Positions 1-8,790 of a DNA stretch of 15,906 nt are shown one piece after another. Position 1 is the first letter of the stretch. Every line of letters starts with the position of its first letter. The position numbers and the translations under genes were made by a program. Under the pieces are notes generated by a model. It searched no databases, was not told where the DNA came from, and saw only the letters and a program-made list of their open reading frames with translations. The stretch comes from UBA7672 sp036733305. GTDB lineage: Bacteria; Pseudomonadota; Alphaproteobacteria; Caulobacterales; Hyphomonadaceae. The stretch spans positions 1-15,906 of the forward strand of contig DAINAT010000082.1 in NCBI GenBank assembly GCA_036733305.1. Direction: 5' to 3'.

Positions 1-27
1 TTCGGGAGGGGTGTATGCATTGGCCAT
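1..27 (-). CDS. Start of an unidentified gene, cut by the window edge
   Basis: An ATG at 27 on the minus strand opens a frame that reads MANAYTPPE to the window edge. A clear ribosome binding site AGGAG (38-34) lies 6 bases upstream, which is why I regard this as a real start. Only nine residues are visible, so the product cannot be named. It lies downstream of the glp operon in the same direction, but a hairpin terminator separates them and 140 bases of non-coding DNA precede it, so it probably has its own promoter. Confidence 0.5.
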
Positions 28-143
28 GTTTTTCTCCTGGCTCTGTATGCTGCGTTTCAACTCGTATCTGTCCCGCCCCTTGTGCCGTCGGGGTGGTGAC
101 GGAGTCAGGATAGCAGATTTGGGAACGCGTCATACCCCGTCAC

Positions 144-177
144 AAAAAGCCCTGCTGCGCTGCGGCATCAGGCTTTT
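144..177 (-). terminator. Hairpin terminator at the end of the glp operon
   Basis: On the minus strand AAAAGCC (177-171) pairs with GGCTTTT (151-145), with a further TG/CA pair across one bulged base, and the RNA ends in five U (148-144). The stem begins inside the last codons of the MmcQ/YjbR gene, whose stop is at 170-168. Shape and placement fit a Rho-independent terminator for the minus-strand operon. Confidence 0.6.
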
Positions 178-509
178 GAGCCAAGATGTGCCTCTGCGAC
201 CTTCTTCGGGACGATGGTGGTCCAGCAGTCGGTGACCAGGCTGTCGATTTCAGCGTGGGTCAACGGCTCGATGTCGACATAGCTCCAGCGCATGGCGCCG
301 GCGCGGTAAGGCTGGAACACATCCGGGCGGGCCTCGAACAGGAGTTCCTGGCGCGGTTTGGGTAGTTTGAAGAGCCAGCGTTGCGAGGGAAATCCGTAGA
401 GCACGAATGTCTTCGTGCCGACGTTGAACCAGTTGCCGCCATGGTCATTCAATTCCTGCGTACCCGGCAGGCTGAGCACGACGCTTCGGATATCGGCCAG
501 TGTGGCCAC
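168..509 (-). CDS. MmcQ/YjbR family protein
   Basis: A 113-residue cytoplasmic protein without signal peptide or membrane segment. It matches the MmcQ/YjbR family (a CyaY-like fold sometimes described as DNA-binding): an N-terminal helix ending in LSLPGT, then WFNVGTKTFVLYG and a WLFKLP segment, then a C-terminal helix LTHAEIDSLVTDCW. The reading frame stays open upstream to 719, but there it lies antisense-framed inside glpQ. I place the start at the GTG at 509 because a good ribosome binding site, GGAAGG, sits 8 bases upstream inside the last codons of glpQ, and the family begins here. The start is 2 bases after the glpQ stop, so the gene is translated as the last member of the glp operon. 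The biochemical role of this family is unclear, and its link with glycerol uptake is unknown. Confidence 0.85.
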   Translation of the reverse strand: MATLADIRSVVLSLPGTQELNDHGGNWFNVGTKTFVLYGFPSQRWLFKLPKPRQELLFEARPDVFQPYRAGAMRWSYVDIEPLTHAEIDSLVTDCWTTIVPKKVAEAHLGSKA

Positions 510-511
510 GT

Positions 512-1317
<806 letters not shown>

Positions 1318-1321
<4 letters not shown>

Positions 1322-2178
1322 TTGGCATCCTCCGCTTTGACGGCGGCGTGTGCGTCGTCGCGTGTCATGACCGCGTAGAAGACCCAGCTGATCGCCAGGA
1401 TGATCAGGAAGAAGATGATCGACATGGCGGATGCCCAGCCGAGCTCTTCCGCCTTCTGCTCAAGCTCGATCGACAGGAAGGCCGGATCGCCGCCCGTGAC
1501 GCGGAACGGCTCGGCGAAGATCATGAGCGAGTCCATGAAGCGCAACAGGATCGCGATGGTGAGCACGCGGCCTAGCTTGGGCAACTGGATGTAGCGGAAC
1601 ACCGCCCACTTCGACGCGCCATCTATGCGCGCGGCCTGATAGTAGACATCCGGGATCGAGACGAGGCCCGCGTAGCACAGGAGCGCGACGAGGCTGGTCC
1701 AGTGCCAGACGTCCATGAGGATCAGCGTGCCCCATGCATCCACGGGATCGCCGACATAGTTGTAGCCGAAGTCCTTCAACATCACGCCCATGAGGCCGAT
1801 GTCGACCCGGCCGAACATCTGCCAGATCATACCCACGACGTACCACGGGATCAGCAATGGCAGCGCGATCAGCACGAGGCTGGCGGGAACGCCCCAGCCC
1901 TTTCGCGGCATGTTCAGCGCGATGAAGATGCCGAGCGGCACCTGTATTATGAGAATTATCGCGGAGAAGGACAGGCTGCGCGCTAGCGCGCCCCAGAACT
2001 TCTCGTCGTGCAGCACGGTCTCGTACCACTTCGTGCCCATCCAGAAGAACTGGCCGTTGGAGGCCTTCTCCTGCACCGAGAAGTTGACGACCATCATCAG
2101 CGGGATAATTGCCGAGATGGCGACGAGGATGAGTACTGGCAGGACGAGGAACCAGGCTTTCTGATTGACCGGCTTCAT
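1318..2178 (-). CDS. glpP: Glycerol-type ABC transporter permease GlpP
   Basis: A 286-residue inner-membrane permease of the MalF/UgpA class, partner of GlpQ. The first helix (about 9-31, starting KAWFLVLPVLILVA) is typical of the rhizobial GlpP family. Further hydrophobic segments lie at about 70-90, 98-122, 150-172, 205-222 and 250-271. The EAA loop is at 179-201 (YYQAARIDGA then FRYIQLP) and contacts an ATPase subunit. The C-terminal tail is short and charged (KAEDAK). The gene overlaps both neighbours by 4 bases, at 2175-2178 with glpT and at 1318-1321 with glpQ, so the three are made together. No binding-protein domain is fused to it. Confidence 0.88.
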
Positions 2179-3257
2179 GACGCAGCTCCTGCGCCAAGGT
2201 CCACCCGCCAGCTATCGGCGTAGAGGTGCACGCCTTTGGGATCGAACGAGATGTGCGGATTGGACGGCAGCTCGTCGCCTTCCTTGAGGATGGCGGTGAT
2301 CGGATGACCCTGCACCGTTGCCCTCAAGATCCGGTATCGGCCCGCATCTTCCACGCGCGTGACGGTTGCCGGAATGCCGGCGTCTGTGAGGCGCACATAT
2401 TCGGGACGGACGCCGAGTTCGAGCCTGGACCGCCCCGTAAGGCGCGGCGCGGCGGGCAAGGGGGTCGAATACTGCCCCAGCCTGGCATTCGCGCCGTCGA
2501 GCGTGGTCGGGATGACATTCATGCCGGGCGAGCCGATGAAGTAACCAACGAAGGTGTGGCTGGGCTTCTCGAACAGTTCTTCGGGTGAGCCGATCTGGAC
2601 GATCTCGCCCTCGTACATCACGACGACCTTGTTGGCGAAGGTCAGCGCCTCGGTCTGGTCGTGAGTGACGTAGATCATGGTGTAGCCGAAGCGCTTGTGC
2701 AGCTCGCGGAGCTGGGCTCGCAGTTGCCACTTCATCTGCGGGTCGATGACGGTCAGCGGTTCGTCGAATAGGATTGCGTTGACGTCCGAGCGCACGAGGC
2801 CGCGGCCGAGGGATATCTTCTGCTTATCGTCTGCTGTGAGGCCTCGCGCCTTGCGATCGGCAATGCTCTTGAGGCCGATCATGCCTAGCACGTCATCGAC
2901 GCGTGCATTGGCTTCGGCGGGTTTCACGCCGCGGTTGCGCAGCGGGAAGGCCAGGTTCTCGCGGACGGTCATTGAGTCATAGATGACCGGGAACTGGAAC
3001 ACCTGCGCAATGTTGCGCTTCTCGGTCGGCAGGTTGGTGACGTCGTCGCCGTTGAACAGCACCCGGCCCTGCGTTGGCGTGACGAGGCCCGAGATGATGT
3101 TGAGCAGGCTAGTCTTGCCGCAGCCCGATGGTCCCAGCAGCGCGTAGGCGCCGCCATCGTCGAAGACCTGATCGACCTGGCGCAACGCGTAGTCGGCATC
3201 GGACTTCGGGTTTGGACCGTAGGCGTGGCGGATCTTGTCGAGGTTGATGCGCGCCAT
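2175..3257 (-). CDS. glpT: Glycerol-type ABC transporter ATPase GlpT
   Basis: A 360-residue MalK-like ATPase with an N-terminal nucleotide-binding domain and a C-terminal regulatory/OB-fold domain (from about 250). Walker A is GPSGCGKT (42-49), the Q-loop glutamine is Q88, Walker B with the catalytic glutamate is AILFDEP (161-167), and the H-loop histidine is H199 in YVTHDQTEAL. The ABC signature is degenerate: where LSGGQ is expected the protein has LTADD (140-144), followed by KQKISLGRGL. I recall the same wording in rhizobial GlpT proteins, so it looks like a family trait rather than damage. This is not the glycerol-3-phosphate permease that is also called GlpT in E. coli. It starts 3 bases after the glpS stop and would pair with GlpS on the cytoplasmic face of GlpP/GlpQ. 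Confidence 0.88.
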   Translation of the reverse strand: MARINLDKIRHAYGPNPKSDADYALRQVDQVFDDGGAYALLGPSGCGKTSLLNIISGLVTPTQGRVLFNGDDVTNLPTEKRNIAQVFQFPVIYDSMTVRENLAFPLRNRGVKPAEANARVDDVLGMIGLKSIADRKARGLTADDKQKISLGRGLVRSDVNAILFDEPLTVIDPQMKWQLRAQLRELHKRFGYTMIYVTHDQTEALTFANKVVVMYEGEIVQIGSPEELFEKPSHTFVGYFIGSPGMNVIPTTLDGANARLGQYSTPLPAAPRLTGRSRLELGVRPEYVRLTDAGIPATVTRVEDAGRYRILRATVQGHPITAILKEGDELPSNPHISFDPKGVHLYADSWRVDLGAGAAS

Positions 3258-3260
3258 GGT

Positions 3261-4292
3261 TCAGGCAGCCTCTGCCGCGAGCTTGAGCGCGGCCCCGTTC
3301 GTGTCGAACATCAGGATGTCTGCAGGTTCCAGATAGACAGTCAGCATCTCGCCCGGCGTGAAGGCATGGACGCCGTGCGCGAGCATCACCCAGTTCTGTC
3401 CGCCGAAGTCGAGGTGGATGTAGGTTTCCGAGCCGGTGAGTTCGGTCGAGATGACCTTCAGCGTGTAGGCGTGCGCAGCGGGAGATTTACGCTGCAGGCG
3501 TAGATGATGCGCGCGGAAGGCCAGCGTGCGTGCGCCGGGATAGCGTTGCGGGTCGGAGGTCTGCTCGATTGGCAGAATGTTGAGCGGCGGGTCGGAGAAC
3601 GTCCGCGCTGTAATGAGCGAATTGGGCTGACGATAGACACTGAGCGTTGGGCCGAATTGCGTGATGCGCCCCTCACTCAGCGTTGCAGTCGAGCCGCCAA
3701 GCAGCAGAGCCTCGGTGGGTTCGGTGGTGGCGTAGACAACGACGGCAGCGGAATCCGCAAACAGCTTTGGCAGTTCGGCGCGGAGCTCCTCGCGTAGCTT
3801 GTAGTCGAGGTTGGCCAGTGGCTCGTCGAGCAGCACCAGGCCGGCTTTCTTCACGATCGCGCGCGCGAGCGCGACGCGCTGTTGCTGACCACCTGAGAGC
3901 TCAAGGGGTTTGCGATCGAGATATGGACCGAGGCGAAGCAACTCGGCGGCGCGTTCAACTTCACGGGCGATCTCGGCCTTGGGCGTGCGCTTCACCTTAA
4001 GGGGCGAGGCGATGTTCTCGCGCACGGTCCAGCCGGGGTAGTTGATGAACTGCTGGTAGACCATTGCGACATTGCGCTTGGCGACTGGCTTGCCGGTTAC
4101 GTTGTGTCCGTCAAACCAAACCTCGCCAGCGCTGGGCTTATCGAGCCCGGCCATGATCCGCATGAGACTGGTTTTGCCCGCCAACGTCGGGCCAAGCAGG
4201 ACGTTGAGGGAACCGCGTTCAAGTCGCAACGAGATGTCAGTCAGATGGGCTGCGCCATCAACGCGCCGGCTGACGCCGCTCAACTCCAACAT
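3261..4292 (-). CDS. glpS: Glycerol-type ABC transporter ATPase GlpS
   Basis: A 343-residue ATPase, first gene of the operon and partner of GlpT. Numbering from the ATG at 4292: Walker A GPTLAGKT (34-41), Q-loop near Q80, an intact signature LSGGQ (132-136), and Walker B LVLLDEP (152-158). At the H-loop the expected histidine is replaced by threonine (T190 in YATTEPTEAL). The C-terminal part (about 240 onward) is a MalK-like accessory domain. An in-frame ATG at 4361 would add 23 residues. I prefer 4292 because the family begins with MLEL immediately before the first strand and the extra residues look unstructured. The ribosome site is weak at 4292 (GGA about 10 bases upstream). At 4361 an AGGA sits only 2 bases from the ATG, so the start is not settled. 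Confidence 0.85.
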   Translation of the reverse strand: MLELSGVSRRVDGAAHLTDISLRLERGSLNVLLGPTLAGKTSLMRIMAGLDKPSAGEVWFDGHNVTGKPVAKRNVAMVYQQFINYPGWTVRENIASPLKVKRTPKAEIAREVERAAELLRLGPYLDRKPLELSGGQQQRVALARAIVKKAGLVLLDEPLANLDYKLREELRAELPKLFADSAAVVVYATTEPTEALLLGGSTATLSEGRITQFGPTLSVYRQPNSLITARTFSDPPLNILPIEQTSDPQRYPGARTLAFRAHHLRLQRKSPAAHAYTLKVISTELTGSETYIHLDFGGQNWVMLAHGVHAFTPGEMLTVYLEPADILMFDTNGAALKLAAEAA

Positions 4293-4786
4293 CGACCGAA
4301 ATCCAAAAGCCCCTGCAGATTGAGTTACGCCGCCAAAAGAGATTCCGTCAAACCGCCCCATCTTCCTATACGTCGCCGCGCGATGGCCGAGCGACGATCG
4401 CGCGTGGCCGATCGGCGATAGATTTGGTTAGCGCTCGATAGGTGATGCGCGCGAGAGCAAGCATGCCGTAACGGCATCCGTTACGGCGCCTAGAATTTCG
4501 CATCCGCACAATCGCAAAAAACTTTGTTTCGCTTCCTCTGCGGCTTTTGCGCAACGTAAGGCATCAAATGCCGCTGCGGCTCTGACTGCGCGCAGAAAAT
4601 ACCTCCTGATGCGTGCGACGTTTCACGATCGCCGCAGCGAGACGACGCTCTTTTGATCAACGATTAGGTTGCTGCGCTTGCGAGGACGCGTGTTCACGAT
4701 CTTGCGTCGTTGACGCCCCGTGATGCGTCGGCCAACAATCTCGGCATCGAGAGTCGCAAACAGACTCAACTCGGGGAGGTACAAGT
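4293..4786. promoter_or_regulatory. Divergent promoter region between glpS and the TonB receptor
   Basis: About 490 bases (about 425 if glpS starts at 4361) separate the two divergently transcribed units. I see no convincing gene here. It holds a perfect inverted repeat (4465-4487), a 9-base direct repeat TTCACGATC (4622-4630 and 4693-4701), and two GANTC sites arranged as GAGTC...GACTC just upstream of the receptor's ribosome site. GANTC is the CcrM methylation target in many alphaproteobacteria. I could not pick out a strong -35/-10 pair in either direction by eye. Confidence 0.5.
4465..4487. repeat. Perfect inverted repeat, likely operator
   Basis: Arms GCCGTAACGG (4465-4474) and CCGTTACGGC (4478-4487) are exact reverse complements around the 3-base spacer CAT. 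Each arm also contains its own nine-base dyad, CCGTAACGG (4466-4474) and CCGTTACGG (4478-4486), with centres 12 bases apart. This suggests two adjacent half-overlapping protein sites rather than a terminator, because there is no U-tract on either side. Its position between glpS and the TonB receptor suits a regulator controlling both. The regulator is unknown. Confidence 0.55.
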
Positions 4787-7700
4787 ATGAAGTCCATATT
4801 CCGCAGCGCGTCTCGCGCTGCGCTGCTGTTCGGCGTTGCGGGTGCTATGCCTGCCTGGGCCCAACAAGCCAGCGATCAACCGCCTGTCGACCAGACCCCT
4901 GCCGCCGTCGAAGCAGATTCACCTGCACGCGACCGCGTGGTCGTCACCGGCTCGCTCATCAAATCCAGCCCAGAAGACGCAGCCCTCCCGGTTGAAGTCT
5001 TCACGATGGCGGACCTTGAGCAGCAGGGCTCCCCGACAGCGCTCGAATTCGCCAAGAGCCTGACGATCTCTGGCCCAACCACGGGCGAGGCCTATTATTT
5101 CGGCGGCGCGGCGCTCACAGGGTCTGTGTCTTTCAACCTGCGCGGTATCGGCGCTGACAAAACACTTACCCTTCTTAATGGCAAACGGATGAGCCAGAAC
5201 ACGGCCAACATGCCGTCTGCGGCAATCGCCCGTGTCGAAGTACTGAAGGATGGCGCGGCCACAATTTACGGCGCGGACGCCGTGGGCGGCGTCGTCAACT
5301 TCATCACCCGCGATAGCTTCACCGGCCTCGAAGCCAAGGCTCAGTATAAATATATCGACGGATCTGACGGCGATTATGGCGTCAGCCTTCTTGGCGGCGT
5401 CGGCGAAGGCGACGTCAACTTCCTCTGGTCTGCAGAGTGGGAACACCGCTCCCGCCTCAACTCGACGGAACGCTCCTGGTCGCAACAACCCTACACAACG
5501 AACCCGGCCCCGTGGTCCACGTTGACCAACCTCGGCGGTTATCTTGCCCGTGGCGCTCCAACCACGCCTAACAACACAGTCAACGGCGAACTGGGCAATC
5601 CGCTGAGCGCAACCGTGTTTTCGGATTTCACGCCCGCAAGCTGCGACGCGGTCGGCGGCACCTACATCAACTCCTACACCTGCGCGTACAACTATATCTC
5701 GTACTATAATCTGGTCGAAGAAAGCGACATCTACCGTATATACGGGCAAGTGAACGCGACCGTCTCGGATGACATGAACTTCCATGCGGACGTGTCGTAT
5801 GGACAGGTGGTTTCGCCGCAAGTCTTTGGTTCACCGGCTCAACCGGTCACGCGTGGTCCTGCGCGGTCTGCGGGCCTGACCTACCAGTTCTACGTTCCCC
5901 GTTCGAACCCGTACTTCGCCGAGTTCGCACAACGCTCGGGCCTGTCTTCGATCGCCGCTTATCCGCTTGTGACGAGCGTAACGCCCATCACCTATCGCGC
6001 CATGGCGCATGGCGGGAACCCCGCACTGGGTGAAGGCAACGGCTTTGGCACGCCATCCAAGATCGACAACCAGATCTGGCGTATCTCTGCCGGACTGGAC
6101 GGCCGACTGGGTGATTGGGCTGGTGGATTGTCCGATATCAACTATGATTTCGGGGTCACCTACAACCAGAGCACGCTCTACCAGACCAACCCTGATATCC
6201 TGGGCTATCGCCTCCAAGAGGCGATCAATGGCTTCGGCGGTCCTTCCTGCAAAGCAGCCGATCTCGACCCGCTGCGCTTCGGCACGCAAAACGCGGCCGC
6301 TGCGGGACAGAACGGGTGCATGTGGTGGAACCCCTTCGCCACCAACTTCGCCAACCAGCCGCAACGCGGGCTGGCCAACCCGACCTACAAAAGCGGTTCG
6401 GAAAACTCCAACGAGCTCATTCGCTGGCTGTTTGACGATCGCGCACTCGAAACCACCACCAGCAGCCTGACAATGGACCTGGTGTTCAGCGGAGACAGCG
6501 GCGTTCAGCTTCCGGGCGGAACGATCGGCTGGGCCGCCGGCACGCAGTGGCGGCAGGTTGAAGTTCGCGAGCAGTCCACGGGTGATTTCTACAACGGCAA
6601 TACGCCATGCGACTGGCCGAACAGCACAACCAACGTTGGCGGTGTTCCAGTCACGCAAACGCCCCGTAGCGCCAACGACCCGCTGTATACCGGATGTTCC
6701 GAGTTCGAACCGGGTCCATTCGTGTTCTTCGACACGAACCGGCCGAACTACCGTGACATGCAACAATACTCGTTCTTCGGCGAAGTCAGCCTGCCAGTCC
6801 TCGACAACCTGAACTTCCAGGTCGCCGCTCGTAACGAGACGTTCTCGGGCGACATGGAATCCACGGTCTACAAGGTATCCGGCAAGTGGGACGTCGTCGG
6901 TCCGTTCTCGCTGCGCGCTTCCTACGGCACCAACTTCCAGGCGCCGCCAGTGGGTCTCATTCCGGGCCAGGTCACGGCAGTCAACCGCAGCTATGCGATT
7001 GCAGGCAGCAACTGGCGGGGCGGCACCAACATCACCTCAAACAGCGTTGAACCGTCGGAAGCAACTTCGTGGAATGTCGGCGCCATCTGGAAATCGGAGG
7101 GCTTCTCTGCGGATCACGACCTCTCGATCATCATCGACTACTTCAACATTGAAACCGAGAACGAGATCGGCGAGGTCGCTACACATAACCAGATCGCCAA
7201 CACCGTGTTCTCCGGCTTTGGCAACAACGCAGCTGGACAAGCGCTGGCTAACTGCAGCCATCCGCTCGTCGGGCGCGTGACGTTCAACGACACGGCTCAG
7301 TCGCCGGGAAGCGTCTGCGTGCAGGGCGTGACATCGTCTGACAACTTCTCGTCCATTTCGACGATCTTTGGAAATGGCCCCGGCCAGAAGACGAACGGCA
7401 TCGACATTCAGGCCAAGTACCTGATGCCGTTCGCGGGAGGCGATCTCACTTTCGACCTGACCGCCACGCGCGTTCTGGAACTTGAAACAGGCCCCGCCTC
7501 GCTCGATGGCTTCCAAGTCACGAATGGCGACGACCGTCTCGGCACGCTTAACTTCTCGACGGTCGCTTCTGCGGCCCCGGAATGGCGCGCCAACTTCTTC
7601 GTCAACTACAATATCGGCGACCACAACATCCGCGCGCAGGCCAACTATGTCAGCGCTGTTCGGGATGAACGGGCGGGCGTCCAATATGGTGAAAACGGCA

Positions 7701-7885
7701 AGGAAGTGCTCACGGCTGATCTGGTCTACGCGCTGACCTTGCCTTCGAACATGCTCTTCACGGCCGCCGTGACGAACGTGTTCGATCAGGACCCGCCGCC
7801 GGCCCAGGAAGAACTGGGTTATGACCCGCGGCTGGGCAGCCCGCTCGGTCGTACGTTTGAAGTGGGTATCAAGAAAACGTTCTAA
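4787..7885 (+). CDS. TonB-dependent outer-membrane receptor
   Basis: A 1032-residue outer-membrane receptor that would import a scarce or bulky nutrient using TonB-ExbBD energy. A signal peptide (1-25) ends in AWA before QQ. A likely TonB box lies near 50-56 (RVVVTGS). The plug domain spans about 60-175 with the hallmarks FNLRGIG, LTLLNGKR, VEVLKDGAATIYG and GGVVNFITR. The rest is a long beta-barrel ending in the terminal phenylalanine of GIKKTF that the barrel-assembly machinery recognises. The ribosome site GGGGAGG (4773-4779) lies 7 bases before the ATG. The protein has exactly eight cysteines in four close pairs. Its length exceeds the usual 650-900, indicating large extracellular loops. 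It is transcribed away from glpSTPQ and ends at its own terminator. Substrate is not readable from sequence; a glycerol- or polyol-containing compound is only suggested by the neighbours. Confidence 0.93.
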   Translation: MKSIFRSASRAALLFGVAGAMPAWAQQASDQPPVDQTPAAVEADSPARDRVVVTGSLIKSSPEDAALPVEVFTMADLEQQGSPTALEFAKSLTISGPTTGEAYYFGGAALTGSVSFNLRGIGADKTLTLLNGKRMSQNTANMPSAAIARVEVLKDGAATIYGADAVGGVVNFITRDSFTGLEAKAQYKYIDGSDGDYGVSLLGGVGEGDVNFLWSAEWEHRSRLNSTERSWSQQPYTTNPAPWSTLTNLGGYLARGAPTTPNNTVNGELGNPLSATVFSDFTPASCDAVGGTYINSYTCAYNYISYYNLVEESDIYRIYGQVNATVSDDMNFHADVSYGQVVSPQVFGSPAQPVTRGPARSAGLTYQFYVPRSNPYFAEFAQRSGLSSIAAYPLVTSVTPITYRAMAHGGNPALGEGNGFGTPSKIDNQIWRISAGLDGRLGDWAGGLSDINYDFGVTYNQSTLYQTNPDILGYRLQEAINGFGGPSCKAADLDPLRFGTQNAAAAGQNGCMWWNPFATNFANQPQRGLANPTYKSGSENSNELIRWLFDDRALETTTSSLTMDLVFSGDSGVQLPGGTIGWAAGTQWRQVEVREQSTGDFYNGNTPCDWPNSTTNVGGVPVTQTPRSANDPLYTGCSEFEPGPFVFFDTNRPNYRDMQQYSFFGEVSLPVLDNLNFQVAARNETFSGDMESTVYKVSGKWDVVGPFSLRASYGTNFQAPPVGLIPGQVTAVNRSYAIAGSNWRGGTNITSNSVEPSEATSWNVGAIWKSEGFSADHDLSIIIDYFNIETENEIGEVATHNQIANTVFSGFGNNAAGQALANCSHPLVGRVTFNDTAQSPGSVCVQGVTSSDNFSSISTIFGNGPGQKTNGIDIQAKYLMPFAGGDLTFDLTATRVLELETGPASLDGFQVTNGDDRLGTLNFSTVASAAPEWRANFFVNYNIGDHNIRAQANYVSAVRDERAGVQYGENGKEVLTADLVYALTLPSNMLFTAAVTNVFDQDPPPAQEELGYDPRLGSPLGRTFEVGIKKTF

Positions 7886-7910
7886 ACTATCTAGCGATGC
7901 GCATAGGGAG

Positions 7911-7940
7911 CAGGCGGCCTTTGGGCCGCCTGTTTTCGTT
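7911..7940 (+). terminator. Rho-independent terminator of the TonB receptor gene
   Basis: A perfect 9-base-pair stem, CAGGCGGCC (7911-7919) with GGCCGCCTG (7924-7932), closes a 4-base loop (TTTG) and is followed by a T-rich run (TTTTCGTTTGT). It starts 26 bases after the receptor stop codon. The sequence resembles the terminator at 8791-8816. Confidence 0.85.
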
Positions 7941-8020
7941 TGTGGTGGGGTTTTCAGGCGGAAATGGCGGTCGCGAACGGTCAAAACCGTACACATTGCG
8001 GTGCGTTGATAGGTCAGGGT

Positions 8021-8049
8021 TTGACGCTGTCAGGTGTTTGCCGGATACT
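8021..8049 (+). promoter_or_regulatory. Probable housekeeping promoter of the redoxin lipoprotein gene
   Basis: TTGACG (8021-8026) matches the -35 consensus at five of six bases. Seventeen bases later comes GATACT (8044-8049), which matches the -10 consensus TATAAT at four of six. It lies between the receptor terminator and the next start codon (8111), where a promoter is needed. Read by eye only. Confidence 0.45.
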
Positions 8050-8110
8050 TGGTGCAACTTCACATAGCGGTCGAAACGGGCCGCAAGCACGATCAGGAAG
8101 GCATCCCCCC

Positions 8111-8767
8111 ATGCTCAGCCGGATTTTCACCACCACCGCAGCCGCCACTCTGGCGCTCGGCCTTGCCGCTGCCTGCTCGCCGCCGGTCGCGCAAGAGGCA
8201 GCGATCACGGACACCGCCAGCGCGGTGAAGATGACCCTGCCGCTGGCCAAGATGGCCAACTTCAAGCTCAAGGACATCACGGGCAAGGATTTCGAGCTCT
8301 ATAAAAACACCGACGCGAAAGCGATCGTGATCTCGATGCACACCAGGGGCTGCCCGATCGGCCAGCAACTCAATCCGGACTTCCACACGCTTCAGTCGAA
8401 GTACGAAGCCAAGGGCGTGAAATTTATCCTGATCAACCCGAACACGCACGACACGCCGGAGATGATTGGCAAAGAAGCCAAGGACTTCGACATCACCATG
8501 CAGATCCTGAAGGACAAGGATCAATCCGTGACCGAACCGTGGGGCGTCGAGCGCGCAACCGAGACGCTGATCGTCGAACCGAAGACCTGGAAAATCCTCT
8601 ATCAGGGCCCGATCAATGATCGCGTCACCTTCGGCCGCGCCCGCGCCAAGCCGGACAATGATTATGCCTCCACGACGCTTGATGCGATCCTGGCCGGCAA
8701 AACCGTGACGCCGAGCTATCACATGACGGATGGCTGCATCATCTCGTACGACAAGCGCGGCCACTAA
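8111..8767 (+). CDS. Redoxin-domain lipoprotein (thioredoxin-like fold)
   Basis: A 218-residue exported lipoprotein. The signal peptide ends in a lipobox-like LAAAC, with Cys22 the likely acylated residue; a short linker follows and then a thioredoxin-fold domain (about 45-195). The active-site region holds one cysteine in TRGCPIGQQ (C81, a CPxG form rather than the CxxC of thioredoxins). A second conserved-looking cysteine lies near the C-terminus in DGCII (C209). LYQGPINDR and the final GCxI motif are typical of a peroxiredoxin/SCO-like redoxin family; the physiological partner is not known. I chose the ATG at 8111 because AGGAAGG lies 9 bases upstream and a signal peptide starts there; the frame is open back to 7940 but that extension would bury the signal. 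It has its own promoter and terminator and is probably monocistronic. Confidence 0.82.
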   Translation: MLSRIFTTTAAATLALGLAAACSPPVAQEAAITDTASAVKMTLPLAKMANFKLKDITGKDFELYKNTDAKAIVISMHTRGCPIGQQLNPDFHTLQSKYEAKGVKFILINPNTHDTPEMIGKEAKDFDITMQILKDKDQSVTEPWGVERATETLIVEPKTWKILYQGPINDRVTFGRARAKPDNDYASTTLDAILAGKTVTPSYHMTDGCIISYDKRGH

Positions 8768-8790
8768 GCGCTTTTCGGATTTCAACAGAG

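Noticed and set aside
4366..4554. 62-codon minus-strand frame upstream of glpS
   Set aside because: Arginine-rich product without family resemblance, and it crosses the inverted repeat; better read as regulatory DNA.
4919..5821. 300-codon minus-strand frame opposite the TonB receptor
   Set aside because: Mirror frame of a well-supported gene; no start signals or recognisable domains.
7940..8110. Longer N-terminus for the redoxin lipoprotein
   Set aside because: It would place the lipoprotein signal in the middle of the protein and swallow the promoter; the ATG at 8111 has a good ribosome site.
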